Shown here: positions 63,123-64,000 of the stretch, piece by piece
Numbering within the stretch: the first letter of the stretch is position 1
Layout: each line of letters opens with the position of its first letter
Origin: Planctomycetaceae bacterium
Lineage (GTDB): Bacteria > Planctomycetota > Planctomycetia > Pirellulales > Lacipirellulaceae
DNA length: 64,000 nt
Reading direction: 5' to 3'
Assembly (NCBI GenBank): GCA_003233055.1
Contig: QIKP01000010.1
Location: 1-64,000 of the forward strand
Program-made: the position numbers and the translations under genes
Notes under the pieces: generated by a model
The model's input: only the letters and a program-made list of their open reading frames with translations
Databases searched by the model: none
Told to the model about the DNA's origin: nothing

Positions 63123-64000
63123 GTGTTTCCCGAGTGCAATTCCGAGTGGCGGCTAGCGATCGCTTTGGCGATCGGCTTGGTCGGCTGCGCGGTCGCGTCG
63201 GGCCTCCATGCGCAAACTCCTCGTGTCGCCTCCCCCGAAGCGTTGATCGACAAATCGCTCGTCGATGACACAACGCCAGACGAGACAACGCCAGACGAGA
63301 CGCCAGACGAAACGAAACGTGCCGCCGTTTCGCCACTTTATGAGCGGATGAAGGGCCAAGTGGAACCGATCGGGCCGGATACTTTCATCTTGCTCGACGA
63401 GCAAGGGAATCCGAAGAAGATTCTCGGCATGAGCTATGAGGAGTTCTTTGCCGCTTGGAAAAAACAGCAAGCGATCGCTGCGGAAGCTCAGGAATCACCG
63501 AAAGTGTTTTCGCTCGATGAGTTACGGATCTTCGGTTCGCTCGAGTCGAACTACGCTCGACTAACCGCCACGTTTTTTTATCGGATTGATCGGGCGGGGA
63601 GAGTCGAGGTTCCTCTTCGTCTGGGCAACACGTTCCCGCAGCGGGTGATCGAGTCCCCTGGTCAATCGAGCCGGCAGACTCTTGGGTACTCGGCGGAGCG
63701 GAAGGAGTATTTTGTCGCGATGCGGGCGAAGCCGGGGGAAACGGTACGAGTGCAGGTCGAATTGATCGCACCGGTGCATCGCGATGGAAGTCGGGCCAAC
63801 CTCCGATTGCTCGTGCCCAGAGCGACGAAAAGTTCTCTGGAACTCGCCTCGAAGGAAGTGATCGAAAAGGTCGTGGCGAGCAAGGGGATCGTCCTGTCGT
63901 CCAAGCCAATGGCGGGGGGAGGAAGGCGGGTGAAGGCGATCGGCATGAACGATGGCGAGTTTGTCTTGAGTTGGGAAGAGCCACGACGGACGGCCGATCC
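63123..64000 (+). CDS. Exported protein of unknown function, 3' truncated by the window
   Basis: A GTG at 63123 begins an open frame that continues to the last base. After a stop at 63060 there is no ATG or TTG before it. The N-terminus is a signal-peptide-like segment (WRLAIALAIGLVGCAVASGL, HAQ). A short tandem repeat follows (TTPDETTPDETPDET), then PLYERMKGQVEPIGPDTFIL, LDEQGNPKKILGMSYEEFFA and a beta-rich domain (ARLTATFFYRIDRAGRVEVP; VQVELIAPVHRDGSRANLRL). No family was recognised. The GTG has no SD, so the exact start is uncertain. Confidence 0.65.
   Translation, partial: MFPECNSEWRLAIALAIGLVGCAVASGLHAQTPRVASPEALIDKSLVDDTTPDETTPDETPDETKRAAVSPLYERMKGQVEPIGPDTFILLDEQGNPKKILGMSYEEFFAAWKKQQAIAAEAQESPKVFSLDELRIFGSLESNYARLTATFFYRIDRAGRVEVPLRLGNTFPQRVIESPGQSSRQTLGYSAERKEYFVAMRAKPGETVRVQVELIAPVHRDGSRANLRLLVPRATKSSLELASKEVIEKVVASKGIVLSSKPMAGGGRRVKAIGMNDGEFVLSWEEPRRTAD

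Overview
The window looks like chromosomal DNA of a planctomycete, most likely order Pirellulales. The reasons are a PVC-type small basic protein (2580..2804), a PEP-CTERM protein, a small membrane protein with the arginine-rich RFSL-type N-terminus common in this group, short Cys-rich lipoproteins, a divergent DnaA, a long LPS-export-like protein, high GC and weak or absent Shine-Dalgarno sites. All calls were made by eye from sequence and translations. No database search was run, and many N-termini were reassigned using signal peptides, promoters or SD sites.

Layout. 1-6937: 3' part of folC, a Ser/Thr kinase, the small basic protein, a secreted protein, a LuxR-type regulator and kdsD/kpsF. 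7002-10211: a 1069-residue LptC/LptA-like protein, which next to kdsD suggests LPS synthesis and export. 10230-18531: a nine-gene minus-strand block of phage character (permuted NlpC/YiiX-like peptidase, trypsin-like protease, three unknown proteins, ParB-like protein, ABC ATPase fused to a GNAT domain, terminase large subunit, portal). It has no recognisable capsid, tail or integrase. 18868-27270: a DNase I-fold protein, then the replication block dnaA-dnaN-dciA-gyrB with a probable oriC between dnaA and dnaN, then a frameshifted IscS-type cysteine desulfurase. 27682-33096: PEP-CTERM protein, thrS, infC (apparent ATC start) and smpB. 33376-37045: two short lipoproteins, an MsbA-like ABC exporter and a small membrane protein. 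37395-40261: a type II fatty-acid-like operon (dehydratase, long ACP, second hotdog protein, ketosynthase). 40544-42294: sufU-sufS. 42508-45426: a coiled-coil/HEAT-like lipoprotein and a hemolysin III protein. 45620-57085: a surface-glycan region (DUF4254, three GT4, one GT9, O-antigen ligase-like protein, sulfotransferase, polysaccharide deacetylase) plus a dGTPase. 57165-64000: secreted or membrane proteins of unknown role, a ClpP-like protein and a 3'-truncated secreted protein.

Dispersed structure. Four copies of a palindrome centred on AAGCTT lie just after gene 3' ends. Several strong hairpin terminators were found. No tRNA, rRNA, CRISPR array or insertion sequence was recognised.
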